Source of the DNA: UBA1672 sp965263215
Lineage (GTDB): Bacteria > Pseudomonadota > Alphaproteobacteria > Micavibrionales > Micavibrionaceae
NCBI GenBank assembly: GCA_965263215.1
Contig: OZ253663.1
Span: 62,001-126,000 of the forward strand
Direction of reading: 5' to 3'
DNA length: 64,000 bases
The notes under the pieces were generated by a model. The model was not told where the DNA came from. It did no database searches and saw only the letters and a program-made list of their open reading frames with translations. Position numbers and translations under genes: made by a program. This document shows positions 1-9,221 of the stretch, in pieces (within the stretch, counting starts at the first letter, position 1; each line of letters starts with the position of its first letter).

Positions 1-1
1 A

Positions 2-913
2 GACGATACACATAGCGATGGCGTAGAACAATTCCCGGATCTCGATGATATTGAAGGCTTGGAAGACTTTGTCTTTGAGCAAGAAGATGATGATCCGGAA
101 AAGCCTATTAAAATTGCCATTGTCGGCCGCCCCAATGTCGGAAAATCCACCTTGTTGAACGCAATTGTCGAAGAACAACGTGTGATGACCGGGCCTGAGG
201 CAGGCATCACACGCGATGCCATAGCGGTGGACTGGTCGTATGAAGGACGAAAATTCACACTGGTTGATACGGCGGGTCTGCGCCGAAAATCAAAAGTGGT
301 AAATCAGATAGAACGGATGTCGACCGAAGATTCATTCCGTGCCATTAGACTCGCACAGATCGTTATTCTGGTCATGGATGGTAATATGATCCTTGAAAAG
401 CAGGATATTCAAATCGCGCAGCATGTTATCGACGAAGGGCGCGCACTGGTGATCGCCGTCAATAAATGGGATGCCATCAAAAAAGATCGCTCAGAGCTTT
501 TGGAAGACATTAAACACAAATTGTCTCATTCATTGGCACAGGTCAAAGGCGTTCAATTTGCAACTATTTCTGCCAAGAATGGTAAGAACATCGACAAGTT
601 ATTTTATAAGGCTCTGCAAACGTACGAAACATGGAACAAACGCGTTTCCACAGGTGCCTTAAACAGGTGGTTGGATCGCATGGAAAGTCAAAACCCCGCC
701 CCCTTGGTGCAGGGCCGCCATAATCGTTTGAAATACATGACACAGATAAAAACGCGCCCGCCTACATTTGCCCTGTGGGTTTCAAGACCGAAAGAACTAC
801 CTGACTCATACAAACGTTATATTACTAACGGATTGCGCCGTGACTTTGATATTCAAGGCACACCTATTAGGCTGATGATACGAGCAAGTAAAAACCCATA
901 CGTGAATAGCTAA
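2..913 (+). CDS. der: GTPase Der, C-terminal part (5' end outside window)
   Basis: This is the ribosome-assembly GTPase Der (EngA), which acts on the 50S subunit in the cytoplasm. The reading frame is open from base 2, so the gene begins upstream and its first GTPase domain is missing. What is visible is an acidic linker, then the second G domain with P-loop GRPNVGKST, switch region GITRD, DTAGL and the NKWD specificity motif. The KH-like C-terminal domain follows, with PRPP-like basic segments and the usual ending. A TTG at 59 could be mistaken for a start, but the frame continues upstream without a stop. The stop overlaps the convergent membrane-protein gene by 4 bases. The identification is secure because tandem G domains followed by a KH domain are specific to Der. 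Confidence 0.96.
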   Translation, partial: DDTHSDGVEQFPDLDDIEGLEDFVFEQEDDDPEKPIKIAIVGRPNVGKSTLLNAIVEEQRVMTGPEAGITRDAIAVDWSYEGRKFTLVDTAGLRRKSKVVNQIERMSTEDSFRAIRLAQIVILVMDGNMILEKQDIQIAQHVIDEGRALVIAVNKWDAIKKDRSELLEDIKHKLSHSLAQVKGVQFATISAKNGKNIDKLFYKALQTYETWNKRVSTGALNRWLDRMESQNPAPLVQGRHNRLKYMTQIKTRPPTFALWVSRPKELPDSYKRYITNGLRRDFDIQGTPIRLMIRASKNPYVNS

Positions 914-1482
914 ACTGCAACGGCAAGCATGTCCCGCGCGTAATTTGATAGTTCAAATAAATTTTCATTGATGGCAAGTCCAACGATAGCGATAAAGCCG
1001 CCAAGCTCCCATGGCAAGCGAAAGCAGTGTGTGATCACAAAGGCGCTGTAGACATACCCGACAATTTCAATGAACACCGCGTACACTTCGAATGTTTCTG
1101 CAGCTTGCCCCATGGCCATCCCAATCAATATAGGACTTGCAAGAATAAGACCGTTGATATTAAGCCAATTGGAAACCATCAAAAATTTGTAGAATTTATC
1201 ATGTCGATCAAATTGCTTAGTCAGGAAATAGACCGCTGCCAGAAACAACAATGCAGAAAAAGTAATACGAAGCACATTAAGAAATATCACTAAACTCGGG
1301 GAGAACTCCTCGCTCAAACCAACGATAACCGCCAATATCAATGGCAAGAACGCCAGCGGTATAAGAAAAGATTTAATGGCCTTTGCGGGCGTGACATCAA
1401 AACGATCAAGCCCCTTTGGCATAAATAGGAATATTTCAAAACAGCCAAGTAAATTTTGTTTAAATTCTTGTTTCGTGAACAT
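910..1482 (-). CDS. Five-helix integral membrane protein, YIP1-like
   Basis: A 190-residue protein with about five hydrophobic segments: residues near 36-58, 65-88, 97-125, 130-152 and 160-178. The layout resembles small YIP1/DUF1282-type bacterial membrane proteins. The N-terminal 30 residues are soluble and carry a FMPKGLDRFD segment typical of such proteins. No catalytic motif is visible and the function is unknown. The ATG at 1482 is supported by AGGAG about ten bases upstream. The gene converges on der with a 4-base overlap and is divergent from the MscS gene, with a 204-base spacer between them. The family assignment rests on topology more than on motifs. Confidence 0.7.
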   Translation of the reverse strand: MFTKQEFKQNLLGCFEIFLFMPKGLDRFDVTPAKAIKSFLIPLAFLPLILAVIVGLSEEFSPSLVIFLNVLRITFSALLFLAAVYFLTKQFDRHDKFYKFLMVSNWLNINGLILASPILIGMAMGQAAETFEVYAVFIEIVGYVYSAFVITHCFRLPWELGGFIAIVGLAINENLFELSNYARDMLAVAV

Positions 1483-1686
1483 CTATGTACACTCCTGCAT
1501 TTCAATCAGAGTTTCAACCTAATATATGCTTGCTCACTTCATTGTCATTCGCACTTACTTCATTATATTCATAAATTACGGTCTAATTGTGCCAGAATTT
1601 TGAAATCTTTGGTGTTTCCCTTGCGTGAAACCCGCAATTCGTCTAATAATCTGCGCGATAGAAAGATTAAAAAAGGGAGAAATATT

Positions 1687-2520
1687 ATGGATATGGATTT
1701 TATGGCCATTGCAATGGATGTGATAATTGCAGGCGCAATTTTAGTTGCTGGTTGGGTTTTGGGTAATCAAGCCAAAGGCACAATTCAAAAAATTAAAAAA
1801 CTGGATGACACACTTAAAACATTCCTGGGCGGAATGGCGAAATACGCGATTTTTGTTGTTTCCCTTGTTATGGTTTTAACACAGTTCGGTGTCGAAACAG
1901 CAAGCTTGTTGACTGTTATTGGTGCTGCTGGTCTTGCGATTGGTCTTGCACTTCAAGGAACGCTCAGCAACGTCGCCGCAGGCGTTATGCTTTTAATTTT
2001 ACGCCCGTTCAACGTAGGTGACTTTGTCACATGTGGATCAATCAAAGGTACTGTCAAATCTCTCGGTTTATTTGTGACAGAACTTTCGACAACAGAAAAC
2101 GTCTATATCTTCGTTCCCAATAGTAAATTATGGAACACAGAAATTGAAAACTTCTCTCGTAACAAAACGCGTCGTCAGGATATTATTTTCGGCATAAGCT
2201 ATGATGATGATATCAACAAAGCTTTCAAAACCATTGAAAAGGCTATCAAAAAAGAAGAGCGCATTCTTCAAACCAAAGACAAGCAACCACAAATCATGGT
2301 GACCAGTCTTGGAGATTTTTCAGTGAATGTAACTTTACGCATCTGGTCAAACACGTCAGATGTCTGGGGTCTTAAAATCGATACGATGAAAACCGTAAAA
2401 GAAGCTTTGGACAAAGATGGTATTTCAATTCCATTCCCGACACGTACAATTGAGATGACGCAGAATGCTGCGAACCAGTCAAAGTCTCCAAAAACAGCGT
2501 CAAAAAGCAAAGCTGCTTAA
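1687..2520 (+). CDS. Small-conductance mechanosensitive channel, MscS family
   Basis: A 277-residue MscS-type channel that would open under membrane tension to release osmolytes. It has the three-helix architecture: TM1 near residues 8-27, TM2 near 45-67, and the pore helix TM3 with its Gly/Ala-rich run ending in LSNVAAGVMLLILRPFNVGD, the family signature. The cytoplasmic beta domain follows (FVPNSKLWNTEIENFSRN). The C-terminus ends in a Lys/Ser-rich tail. A longer open frame exists upstream, but ATG 1687 is preceded by AAGGGAGA and begins exactly at TM1, so it is chosen. A strong terminator follows. A second, much larger MscS homologue lies at 39.3-41.6 kb. Confidence 0.93.
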   Translation: MDMDFMAIAMDVIIAGAILVAGWVLGNQAKGTIQKIKKLDDTLKTFLGGMAKYAIFVVSLVMVLTQFGVETASLLTVIGAAGLAIGLALQGTLSNVAAGVMLLILRPFNVGDFVTCGSIKGTVKSLGLFVTELSTTENVYIFVPNSKLWNTEIENFSRNKTRRQDIIFGISYDDDINKAFKTIEKAIKKEERILQTKDKQPQIMVTSLGDFSVNVTLRIWSNTSDVWGLKIDTMKTVKEALDKDGISIPFPTRTIEMTQNAANQSKSPKTASKSKAA

Positions 2521-2548
2521 ATCCCATTTTGCGCATAAATAATCATTT

Positions 2549-2577
2549 AAAGTGCTGCCGAAACGCAGCACTTTTTC
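2549..2577 (+). terminator. Rho-independent terminator after the MscS gene
   Basis: A perfect 10-bp stem (AAAGTGCTGC / GCAGCACTTT) closes a 6-base CGAAAC loop and runs directly into a T-rich tract. It starts about 28 bases after the MscS stop and is correctly oriented to end that transcript before purF. Confidence 0.9.
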
Positions 2578-2692
2578 TTTATCCCAACGCTGATAAGCCT
2601 ATGGCTATAATTTGCTTGAAAAAAGTGCCGTTTACCCATATTTTGTGAACTCACATCAATCATGCATTTTGCATAAAGAAAGATATGAGCAT

Positions 2693-4216
2693 ATGTGCGG
2701 CATAGTCGGAATTTTCTCCCAATCCCCCGTTAATCAAGATCTTTACGATGCCTTGGCCGTATTGCAACATCGCGGACAAGACGCGGCAGGCATTGTCACT
2801 GAAGATAACGGCAAGTTCTTCTTACGCAAAAATAATGGCATGGTACGTGACATATTTACAGTTGATCACATGACGCATCTGCGCGGAAATATCGGGATCG
2901 CTCATGTGCGCTACCCCACCGCCGGCACGGCAAGCTCCGCCGAATCGCAACCCCTCTATGTGAACTCGCCATACGGTATTGTTTTAGGACATAACGGTAA
3001 TCTGACAAACCAAGATGAACTGGCCAAAGAATTATTCAAAACGGATTTACGTCACGTCAACACCAATTCCGACTCTGAAGTTTTACTCAACATCATTGCG
3101 CATGAGCTTCAGATACTCGGCAAGCACAATCCACAACCAGAAGACATCTTCACCGCAATGGAGAAACTATATCAACGTTGTCGTGGGGCGTACGCTGTAG
3201 TTGGTATGATCTCAGGCTACGGGATGTTTGCCTTCCGTGACCCACACGGCATTCGTCCGCTCATTTACGGTTCAAGAAAGTCAGAAGAAGGCGTAACAGA
3301 ATATATGATTGCCTCAGAAAGCGTAGCTTTAGATGCTTTAGGGTTCACGGTAGAGCGTGATGTAAAGCCTGGTGAGGTCATCTTCATCGACCATGAAGGA
3401 AACCTACACAGTAAAGTCTGTGACGGCTCACGCGAGCACACACCATGTATCTTTGAGCATGTTTATTTTGCACGGCCTGATTCAATGTTAGATGGCAGTT
3501 TGGTGTATAAGGCACGCGTGCGGATGGGTGAATATCTCGCCAATAAAATCATGCGTGAAATCCCTGATCATGATATCGACGTTGTCATTCCGATTCCCGA
3601 ATCTAGCCGCCCTTGTGCCATGGAACTGGCATACCGGATGAAACTGAAATTCCGCGAAGGGTTCGTTAAAAACCGCTATGTCGGGCGTACCTTTATTATG
3701 CCGGGGCAAGCCGAGCGAGAAAAATCAGTCAAACAAAAGTTAAATCCTATCTCTCTGGAGTTTCAGGATAAAAATGTGTTGCTTGTTGATGATTCAATCG
3801 TGCGCGGCACGACATCGCGTAAAATTATTGAAATGGCACGTGAAGCAGGTGCAAAGAACGTTTATTTTGCCTCTGCTGCGCCGCCTATTTGCTATCCCAA
3901 TGTTTATGGCATTGATATGGCGGTGAAATCAGAGCTTGTTGCCTACGAAAAAACCGAAGAGCAAATCAGAGAAGAAATAGGCGCGGACTGGCTTATTTAC
4001 CAAGACCTAAAAGACCTTATCAAGGCAGCGACACCAAGTGACGAGGCAGAAGGAAGCCGCGCATTTGATTGCTCCGTCTTTGATGGAAAATATGTCACTG
4101 GCGACATCAACGAGATCTATTTCAAGAAACTGGAAACTGCGCGCAACGATTCGTCCAAAAATCAAAAGAATGGTGACGGCGAAGGCCAATGCGTTGACCT
4201 ATACAGTAACGCTTAA
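2693..4216 (+). CDS. purF: Amidophosphoribosyltransferase
   Basis: PurF makes 5-phosphoribosylamine from PRPP and glutamine, the first committed step of purine synthesis. The chosen start puts MCGIVGIF at the N-terminus, so the nucleophilic Cys is residue 2 and there is no propeptide. Upstream in-frame codons are discarded for this reason. The class II glutaminase domain fills residues 1-230 (HVRYPTAG, HNGNL). The phosphoribosyltransferase domain follows, with the PRPP loop VLLVDDSIVRGTT near residue 365. The C-terminal Fe-S ligand pair of Bacillus-type enzymes is absent: the equivalent stretch reads FDCSVFDGKY, as in the E. coli type. In many alphaproteobacteria cvpA lies just upstream of purF in the same direction; here it is convergent and only 10 bases away. 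Confidence 0.97.
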   Translation: MCGIVGIFSQSPVNQDLYDALAVLQHRGQDAAGIVTEDNGKFFLRKNNGMVRDIFTVDHMTHLRGNIGIAHVRYPTAGTASSAESQPLYVNSPYGIVLGHNGNLTNQDELAKELFKTDLRHVNTNSDSEVLLNIIAHELQILGKHNPQPEDIFTAMEKLYQRCRGAYAVVGMISGYGMFAFRDPHGIRPLIYGSRKSEEGVTEYMIASESVALDALGFTVERDVKPGEVIFIDHEGNLHSKVCDGSREHTPCIFEHVYFARPDSMLDGSLVYKARVRMGEYLANKIMREIPDHDIDVVIPIPESSRPCAMELAYRMKLKFREGFVKNRYVGRTFIMPGQAEREKSVKQKLNPISLEFQDKNVLLVDDSIVRGTTSRKIIEMAREAGAKNVYFASAAPPICYPNVYGIDMAVKSELVAYEKTEEQIREEIGADWLIYQDLKDLIKAATPSDEAEGSRAFDCSVFDGKYVTGDINEIYFKKLETARNDSSKNQKNGDGEGQCVDLYSNA

Positions 4217-4226
4217 AGCAAGAATA

Positions 4227-4982
4227 TTACTCGTTATAACCTGACTTCTTGTCGTCACTCTCACCAGATGTTGCATCTTCAATAAGTTTATCCATCTTGG
4301 TCCTAAACTCATCAGTATAACCTTCTTTATTTTCAGGCGCTGTGCTCTGATCTTTTGCATTTTCATCTTTCTGCAAAAGATTCAAATCTTCCAGCTTTTT
4401 ACGTGCTTCATTCATGGCTTCCATGCTGCCGCCTTCTTCGCCTGTCTCTCCACCTTCAGGGGTCGGGATAAACGTTGTAGCAATCCATGCCGATGTTGTT
4501 TCAAGGTACACATGGCTCTTACTGCTCTCTAACCACGGATACTCAGACATTTTATCTTTATCAACCAAATAATAAACTGGCAGGTACAGCAGGCCCAAGA
4601 ATAATACGCCACGCACAACACCAAAAACCATTCCAAGCGTACGATCAACGGCACCTAAACCTAGATTTTTCACCGATTCGGCAAGGAAATGACTAAGAAC
4701 AGACAGTAAAATAACAAAAACGACAAAGATAATAGCATAACCAAGAATATCACCCAGAAGTGGGTATGGTATAACACCAAGCAGTTCCTCAGGGTTTTCA
4801 TCCCCTTCGGTAACGCCAAGCCATCCTCTTACAACAGGTGCCAGCATCGGCCCCCCGATATAGGCTGCAATAGCACCACCGATAAGACCTAAGATTGTCA
4901 GAACTTCACGTATAAACCCACGTAAAATCGCAATAATGACAGATGCGAGCATAACTATACCTGCGATAATATCGACAATCAT
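4227..4982 (-). CDS. cvpA: CvpA family inner-membrane protein
   Basis: A 251-residue CvpA (colicin V production) family protein. Four hydrophobic helices occupy roughly residues 1-155, with the family pattern of an N-terminal VDIIAGIVMLASVIIAILRG helix and the AVDRTLGMVFGVVRG motif near residue 130. The last 80 residues are hydrophilic and acidic and look disordered. The family is linked to envelope homeostasis and, by its usual neighbourhood, to purF. Here it lies tail to tail with purF, so the usual co-transcription is lost. The ATG at 4982 starts right at the first helix. Confidence 0.9.
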   Translation of the reverse strand: MIVDIIAGIVMLASVIIAILRGFIREVLTILGLIGGAIAAYIGGPMLAPVVRGWLGVTEGDENPEELLGVIPYPLLGDILGYAIIFVVFVILLSVLSHFLAESVKNLGLGAVDRTLGMVFGVVRGVLFLGLLYLPVYYLVDKDKMSEYPWLESSKSHVYLETTSAWIATTFIPTPEGGETGEEGGSMEAMNEARKKLEDLNLLQKDENAKDQSTAPENKEGYTDEFRTKMDKLIEDATSGESDDKKSGYNE

Positions 4983-5085
4983 GACGTTCCCTAACCTTGT
5001 TCGAATTTTTGAAAATTAGGCATTACAAATACGGTATCATCCCTAAAAAAGCAAGCCCTATGCCTAGATAGACAAAATCCATAAG

Positions 5086-5110
5086 AAAAAGAGCATCCAA
5101 ATGAATGCTC
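5086..5110 (-). terminator. Rho-independent terminator of infC
   Basis: On the minus strand GAGCATTC and GGATGCTC pair around an AUUU loop (8 bp including one G-U pair) and are followed by TTTTTC. It lies about 30 bases past the infC stop. This implies infC ends its transcript here and is not co-transcribed with rpmI-rplT, which are not in the window. Confidence 0.8.
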
Positions 5111-5141
5111 CCTTTTGAAATTCTGATTACTTTGATGAATA

Positions 5142-5681
5142 TTACGCTCTGGGCGCCAATATCATAATCATCTGACGTCCTTCGAATTTTGGCGCTAATT
5201 CAACGGTTGCTAATTCATCCAACTCTTCTTGCATTTTTTTAAAAAGATCTCTGCCGATATCTTGGTGCGCCATCTCACGACCACGAAAACGCATAGAGAC
5301 TTTAACCTTGTCACCTTTTTCCAAAAATCGTGTCGCATTGCGCATTTTGACATCATAGTCATTCTTTTCGATGCGTGGGCTCATCTTAACCTCTTTCACA
5401 TCGACTGTTTTTTGCTTTTTACGAGCTTCGTTGGCTTTTTTCTGCTGTTCGTATTTGTACTTCCCGTAATCGAGAATCTTACAAACCGGAGGCTCCGCAT
5501 TAGGAGACAATTCAACCAGATCTAGTCCTTCCTCTTCTGCCATTGATAGCGCTGTCTCTAAGTCAACAACACCTTTCATTTCACCCTCTGCGTCTACAAG
5601 ACGAACTTTCGGAGCTGTAATGTCAGAATTCGTACGAGGCCCAGCATCTTTTCTGGGCATTGGTCTTTGTGGTCTAGAAAT
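5142..5681 (-). CDS. infC: Translation initiation factor IF-3, AUU start
   Basis: IF-3 binds the 30S subunit, discriminates initiator tRNA and start codons, and prevents premature 70S formation. The protein has the IF3 N-domain (DLVELSPNAEPPVCKILDYG) and C-domain (VKVSMRFRGREMAH), joined by the Lys-rich linker. The first in-frame ATG, at 5660, has no ribosome site in front of it. Seven codons upstream lies an ATT preceded by AAGGAG at an 8-base spacing, adding ISRPQRP to the N-terminus. I therefore place the start at ATT 5681, giving 179 aa. A rare AUU (or AUC) start is the known device by which IF-3 represses its own synthesis. Confidence 0.93.
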   Translation of the reverse strand: MSRPQRPMPRKDAGPRTNSDITAPKVRLVDAEGEMKGVVDLETALSMAEEEGLDLVELSPNAEPPVCKILDYGKYKYEQQKKANEARKKQKTVDVKEVKMSPRIEKNDYDVKMRNATRFLEKGDKVKVSMRFRGREMAHQDIGRDLFKKMQEELDELATVELAPKFEGRQMIMILAPRA

Positions 5682-5689
5682 TGTTGCTT

Positions 5690-5695
5690 CTCCTT
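5690..5695 (-). promoter_or_regulatory. Shine-Dalgarno site that fixes the AUU start of infC
   Basis: AAGGAG on the minus strand sits 8 bases before ATT 5681-5679. It is 29 bases from the ATG at 5660, too far to serve that codon. Confidence 0.85.
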
Positions 5696-5863
5696 TTTGT
5701 GGTTGAGCAAGTATATTAAAACAAAATTGCTTAGAAAAACATTAATACGGGGCTTTTCCTTTATCTGCAAGCCTTTCCGTCACCCCTGCCTAAGAAATAT
5801 ACGTCTTATTTGGCTGAATAATGATTAATTGCTCCTAAATTTTCTTTATGTTAAAAATCGAAT

Positions 5864-6688
5864 ATGTCAGATCTGAGTTACATAGATAAATTGAACATAC
5901 AGTTGCGTGAAAACGTGACCAATACCACACGTTCAAAACAAGCATGCGAAGATGCAGACGTCGATACGAATTACACTATGGGACAGGCGATTGCACATTT
6001 TATCGGTGTCCATGATCTCAATGATATTAAAGACCCGGAACTGCGCAATGACTTCCATGATGCCATGCACATTACGGCCTTAGCACATGACTCCACGCCA
6101 CGCGGAGAGGCTTTGGCCGGTGTCGTAGAGCAAACCCTTCTACGTGAACCCTATAACGGTGATATTAATCAAAAGCTAGATGCCTCCAGAAACGCCCAAG
6201 CACGCGTCATGCACCTAATCGTTGGAACGAGACGATTTAACCCCGCAGGGCATGAAGACTTCGAAAAGCCCGCACCTGTGGCCTCATTGGATTCTGCACT
6301 TGCCCTGGGGCAAGAACGCCTCGATTTCACATCTGGGTTGAGTAACGCAGATGCTAACATCACCGAACAAGAAATGATTGATGCATATCATCGCGCAGTT
6401 GAGATTGATGATTTTTTCAAAAATATGATGGGTGGTCGCGCGGTTTATCAGCTCTCACTTAAGGAATTATCCGAAACACCTATTGCTTTCTTCGGAATAG
6501 AAACAATCGGTGAAGGCAAAAGTTTGGATTTTGTCGAAATACCAAAGGAAACACGTCAAGAAATCATCAAAAATCTTGGTGATCAAAACACGGTTCTTCA
6601 TCATATTGAGGAGGCTAAAACGGCGGCTGACATTCATGCGTTAGGTCTTGAATGGCCTGATCCATCGGCACAACATCTTGAGCTTTAG
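5864..6688 (+). CDS. Unrecognised soluble 274-aa protein between infC and thrS
   Basis: I do not recognise this protein. It is soluble, acidic and mostly helical in character, with no signal peptide or membrane segment. A His-rich stretch occurs early (HFIGVHDLND, then HDAMHITALAHD near residues 65-78). Its last 74 bases overlap the 3' end of thrS on the opposite strand. It sits in opposite orientation inside what is normally a thrS-infC gene pair, which suggests insertion into an old cluster. No convincing ribosome site precedes the ATG, so the start is uncertain. Codon usage looks like that of its neighbours, so this is a real gene and not a shadow of thrS. Confidence 0.75.
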   Translation: MSDLSYIDKLNIQLRENVTNTTRSKQACEDADVDTNYTMGQAIAHFIGVHDLNDIKDPELRNDFHDAMHITALAHDSTPRGEALAGVVEQTLLREPYNGDINQKLDASRNAQARVMHLIVGTRRFNPAGHEDFEKPAPVASLDSALALGQERLDFTSGLSNADANITEQEMIDAYHRAVEIDDFFKNMMGGRAVYQLSLKELSETPIAFFGIETIGEGKSLDFVEIPKETRQEIIKNLGDQNTVLHHIEEAKTAADIHALGLEWPDPSAQHLEL

Positions 6689-8600
6689 AATCCATGCGCC
6701 TAATCGCTACAGTCTTCTCTTCCGCTTCGCGCGCACCAACAACAAACAGAGCCGGAACCTTCTTCACAGAATGTTCACGCACCTTGTAATTGATCTTTTC
6801 ATTGCGGATATCAAGTTCTGCGCGCACACCTGCATCGACAAGCTGTTTATGCACTTCAATGGCGTAATCATCTGCTTTACCTGTAATCGTCGCCACAACA
6901 CATTGTGTCGGCGCAAGCCACATCGGAAGCTTGCCGCCATAACTCTCGATCATAATGCCGAGGAAACGCTCCAGCGAGCCTAAAATCGCACGGTGAAGCA
7001 TAACGGGGCGGTGCTTCTCACCGTCTGCACCGATATAGTTTGCATCCAGACGTTCCGGCAAAACAAAATCAAGCTGCAACGTTCCGCACTGCCAACTACG
7101 GCCAATCGCATCACGTACGTGATATTCGATTTTAGGGCCATAAAATGCGCCTTCATTCTCGGCTTCTTCAAATTCAATATCGGCCGCAATTAATGCCTGA
7201 CGCAAACCTTCTTCGGCCTTGTCCCATATCTCATCGGTGCCGGCGCGATTATCAGGACGCAGGGCAAGGATAACCTTCACATCGTCAAAACCAAGGTCAG
7301 AATAAACAGCGTATAGAAGATTACAAAAATCTATACTTTCCTGCGTGACCTGCTCCTCTGTACAGAAAATATGCGCATCATCAACATTAAATTGACGTAC
7401 ACGCATCAGTCCATGCAACGCGCCATGTGCTTCGTTTCTGTGACAGCACCCAAACTCAGCGAGCCTGATAGGCAAGTCACGATACGACTTTGTTCCCTGA
7501 TTGAATATCTGCACATGCGCAGGACAATTCATTGGCTTAATCGCCAAAAACTCTTTCGGCTCTTCTTTGAAAACCGGTCCGTCTTCTTCAGTATTTGGCA
7601 CAACATCAGGGACAGCGAACATATTTTCACGGTATTTACCCCAATGCCCCGATTGTACCCAGAATTTCTGATGCATCAGTTGCGGCGTTTTAACTTCGTT
7701 ATATCCTGATGCATCAAGACGACGGCGGATGTAGCGCTCAAGCTGATTATAAATAGTGAAACCTTTAGGATGCCAGAATACAGAGCCCTGCGCCTCTTCT
7801 TGCAGGTGGAATAATTCCATCTCGCGGCCTAATTTACGGTGATCACGCTTTTCTGCTTCTTCAATTTGATGTAGATAAGCTTTGAGTTCTTTTTCATCAC
7901 GCCATGCTGTGCCGTAAATACGGGTAAGCATCGCATTATTGGAATCGCCGCGCCAATACGCTCCGGCAACCTTCAAAAGCTTAAAGGCATTACCCACTTG
8001 TCTTGTTGAAGGCATATGCGGCCCACGGCACAAATCGAGCCATTCCCCTTGGCGATAGATTTTAATATCCTCCCCCTCAGGTAAATCCTCAATTAATTCA
8101 GCCTTATACATTTCACCTTTATCTTTGAAATATTTGATGGCCTGATCTCTATCCCATACCTCACGCTCAAATTTATCGCCGCGCTCAATAATCTTGCGCA
8201 TTTGCTTTTCAATCGCGGGCAAATCTTCCGAAGAAAATGGCTCGTTTCGTGCAAAGTCATAATAGAATCCATTTTCAATAGACGGACCAATAGTAACCTG
8301 AGTTCCCGGAAATAATGTCTGCACTGCCTCGGCCATAACATGTGCCGCATCATGACGGATCATCTCTAAAGCGTCCTCATGGTCACGCTTAACGATTTCA
8401 ATCGATGTGTCTTGTTCTATCGGCAAGGAAAGATCACTTAATTCACCATCCAATTTGATCGCAATAGACGCCTTAGCCAGTGATTTGGAAATGTCATTGG
8501 CGATGTCCATCCCCGTAACACCGGAATCGTATGTTCGTACAGATTCATCGGGCATGGTTATGTTGACTTGATTTTGTGACATCGATTTAAGCTTTCCCAT
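6615..8600 (-). CDS. thrS: Threonyl-tRNA synthetase
   Basis: ThrRS charges tRNA-Thr and edits misacylated Ser. Domains in order: TGS (about residues 10-70), the editing domain with RHDAAHVMAEAV near residue 80, the class II catalytic core with the zinc/threonine-site Cys in NCPAHV near 355, and the anticodon-binding domain from about 560. At 661 aa it is slightly longer than usual. ATG 8600 is taken as the start; an internal ATG at 8582 is an alternative that would remove six residues. It is followed in the same direction by infC, as in the classic thrS-infC order, but an opposite-strand gene now separates them and overlaps the thrS 3' end. Confidence 0.96.
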   Translation of the reverse strand: MGKLKSMSQNQVNITMPDESVRTYDSGVTGMDIANDISKSLAKASIAIKLDGELSDLSLPIEQDTSIEIVKRDHEDALEMIRHDAAHVMAEAVQTLFPGTQVTIGPSIENGFYYDFARNEPFSSEDLPAIEKQMRKIIERGDKFEREVWDRDQAIKYFKDKGEMYKAELIEDLPEGEDIKIYRQGEWLDLCRGPHMPSTRQVGNAFKLLKVAGAYWRGDSNNAMLTRIYGTAWRDEKELKAYLHQIEEAEKRDHRKLGREMELFHLQEEAQGSVFWHPKGFTIYNQLERYIRRRLDASGYNEVKTPQLMHQKFWVQSGHWGKYRENMFAVPDVVPNTEEDGPVFKEEPKEFLAIKPMNCPAHVQIFNQGTKSYRDLPIRLAEFGCCHRNEAHGALHGLMRVRQFNVDDAHIFCTEEQVTQESIDFCNLLYAVYSDLGFDDVKVILALRPDNRAGTDEIWDKAEEGLRQALIAADIEFEEAENEGAFYGPKIEYHVRDAIGRSWQCGTLQLDFVLPERLDANYIGADGEKHRPVMLHRAILGSLERFLGIMIESYGGKLPMWLAPTQCVVATITGKADDYAIEVHKQLVDAGVRAELDIRNEKINYKVREHSVKKVPALFVVGAREAEEKTVAIRRMDSKAQDVVPMDQAIQDLTHECQPPF

Positions 8601-8840
8601 TATTTTTATGTCCTGTTATGACCTTTAGTAGAAAGCGCATTATGGAAGGTTTTGCAAGTATCTTTCAATGGTTTAAAGCATCAGAAACCGTCTTTTTCAA
8701 TATTTCATAATACTTAATTAGGTATTTTAAATATATGAAATATATACAGAAAATTGGATTTAACTTGATATTTATTGTTAAAAATGTTTGTAATAAGAAT
8801 ACCAATTCTTGATATTTTATTTATTCGAAGGTGCAAGACC

Positions 8841-9221
8841 ATGTCTACTGATAATGAAAAATTCAATACGATCATGCCTGAGACCACGGACAAAGTTTTG
8901 TGCGTTCAGGTCGATAAAGTTTTTTCAGAAGAAGGATATAAGGAAAATTTTCTTCCCCGCGTCAAAGTGATGATTGAAAAATATGGCGAAATCCGTGTGT
9001 TATTGAACTATGTCGAATTTAAAGGATGGGAACATAATGCAGCAAAAGAAGATATGGTGTCTTCCGCTGCTTTGGGGAGCAAGCTCAAGAAACTCGCGCT
9101 CGTTAACCCACCCGAAAGTGAAATTTTCCACAGATCCATGAAAAGTGACATCTTGTCTGGTGAAACCAAAGTTTTCGCCACGGAAAAACTCGACGAAGCT
9201 CTTGAGTGGGTTAAGTCTTAA
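8841..9221 (+). CDS. SpoIIAA-like (STAS-related) protein
   Basis: A 126-residue soluble protein resembling the SpoIIAA-like family (PF11964), a STAS-like fold often found alone in proteobacteria. It shows the expected alternation of beta strands and helices, with RVLLNYVEFKGWE near residue 55 and a C-terminal FATEKLDEALEWV helix. The partner and role are unknown in this family. ATG 8841 is preceded by GAAGGTG; the longer upstream frame is an extension without a ribosome site. It converges on the HlyD gene with no spacer, and AT-rich DNA lies in front of it. Confidence 0.8.
   Translation: MSTDNEKFNTIMPETTDKVLCVQVDKVFSEEGYKENFLPRVKVMIEKYGEIRVLLNYVEFKGWEHNAAKEDMVSSAALGSKLKKLALVNPPESEIFHRSMKSDILSGETKVFATEKLDEALEWVKS

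Noticed and set aside
910..913. Four-base overlap between der and the YIP1-like gene as a possible coupling signal
   Set aside because: The genes converge, so overlap of their ends has no translational meaning beyond compactness.
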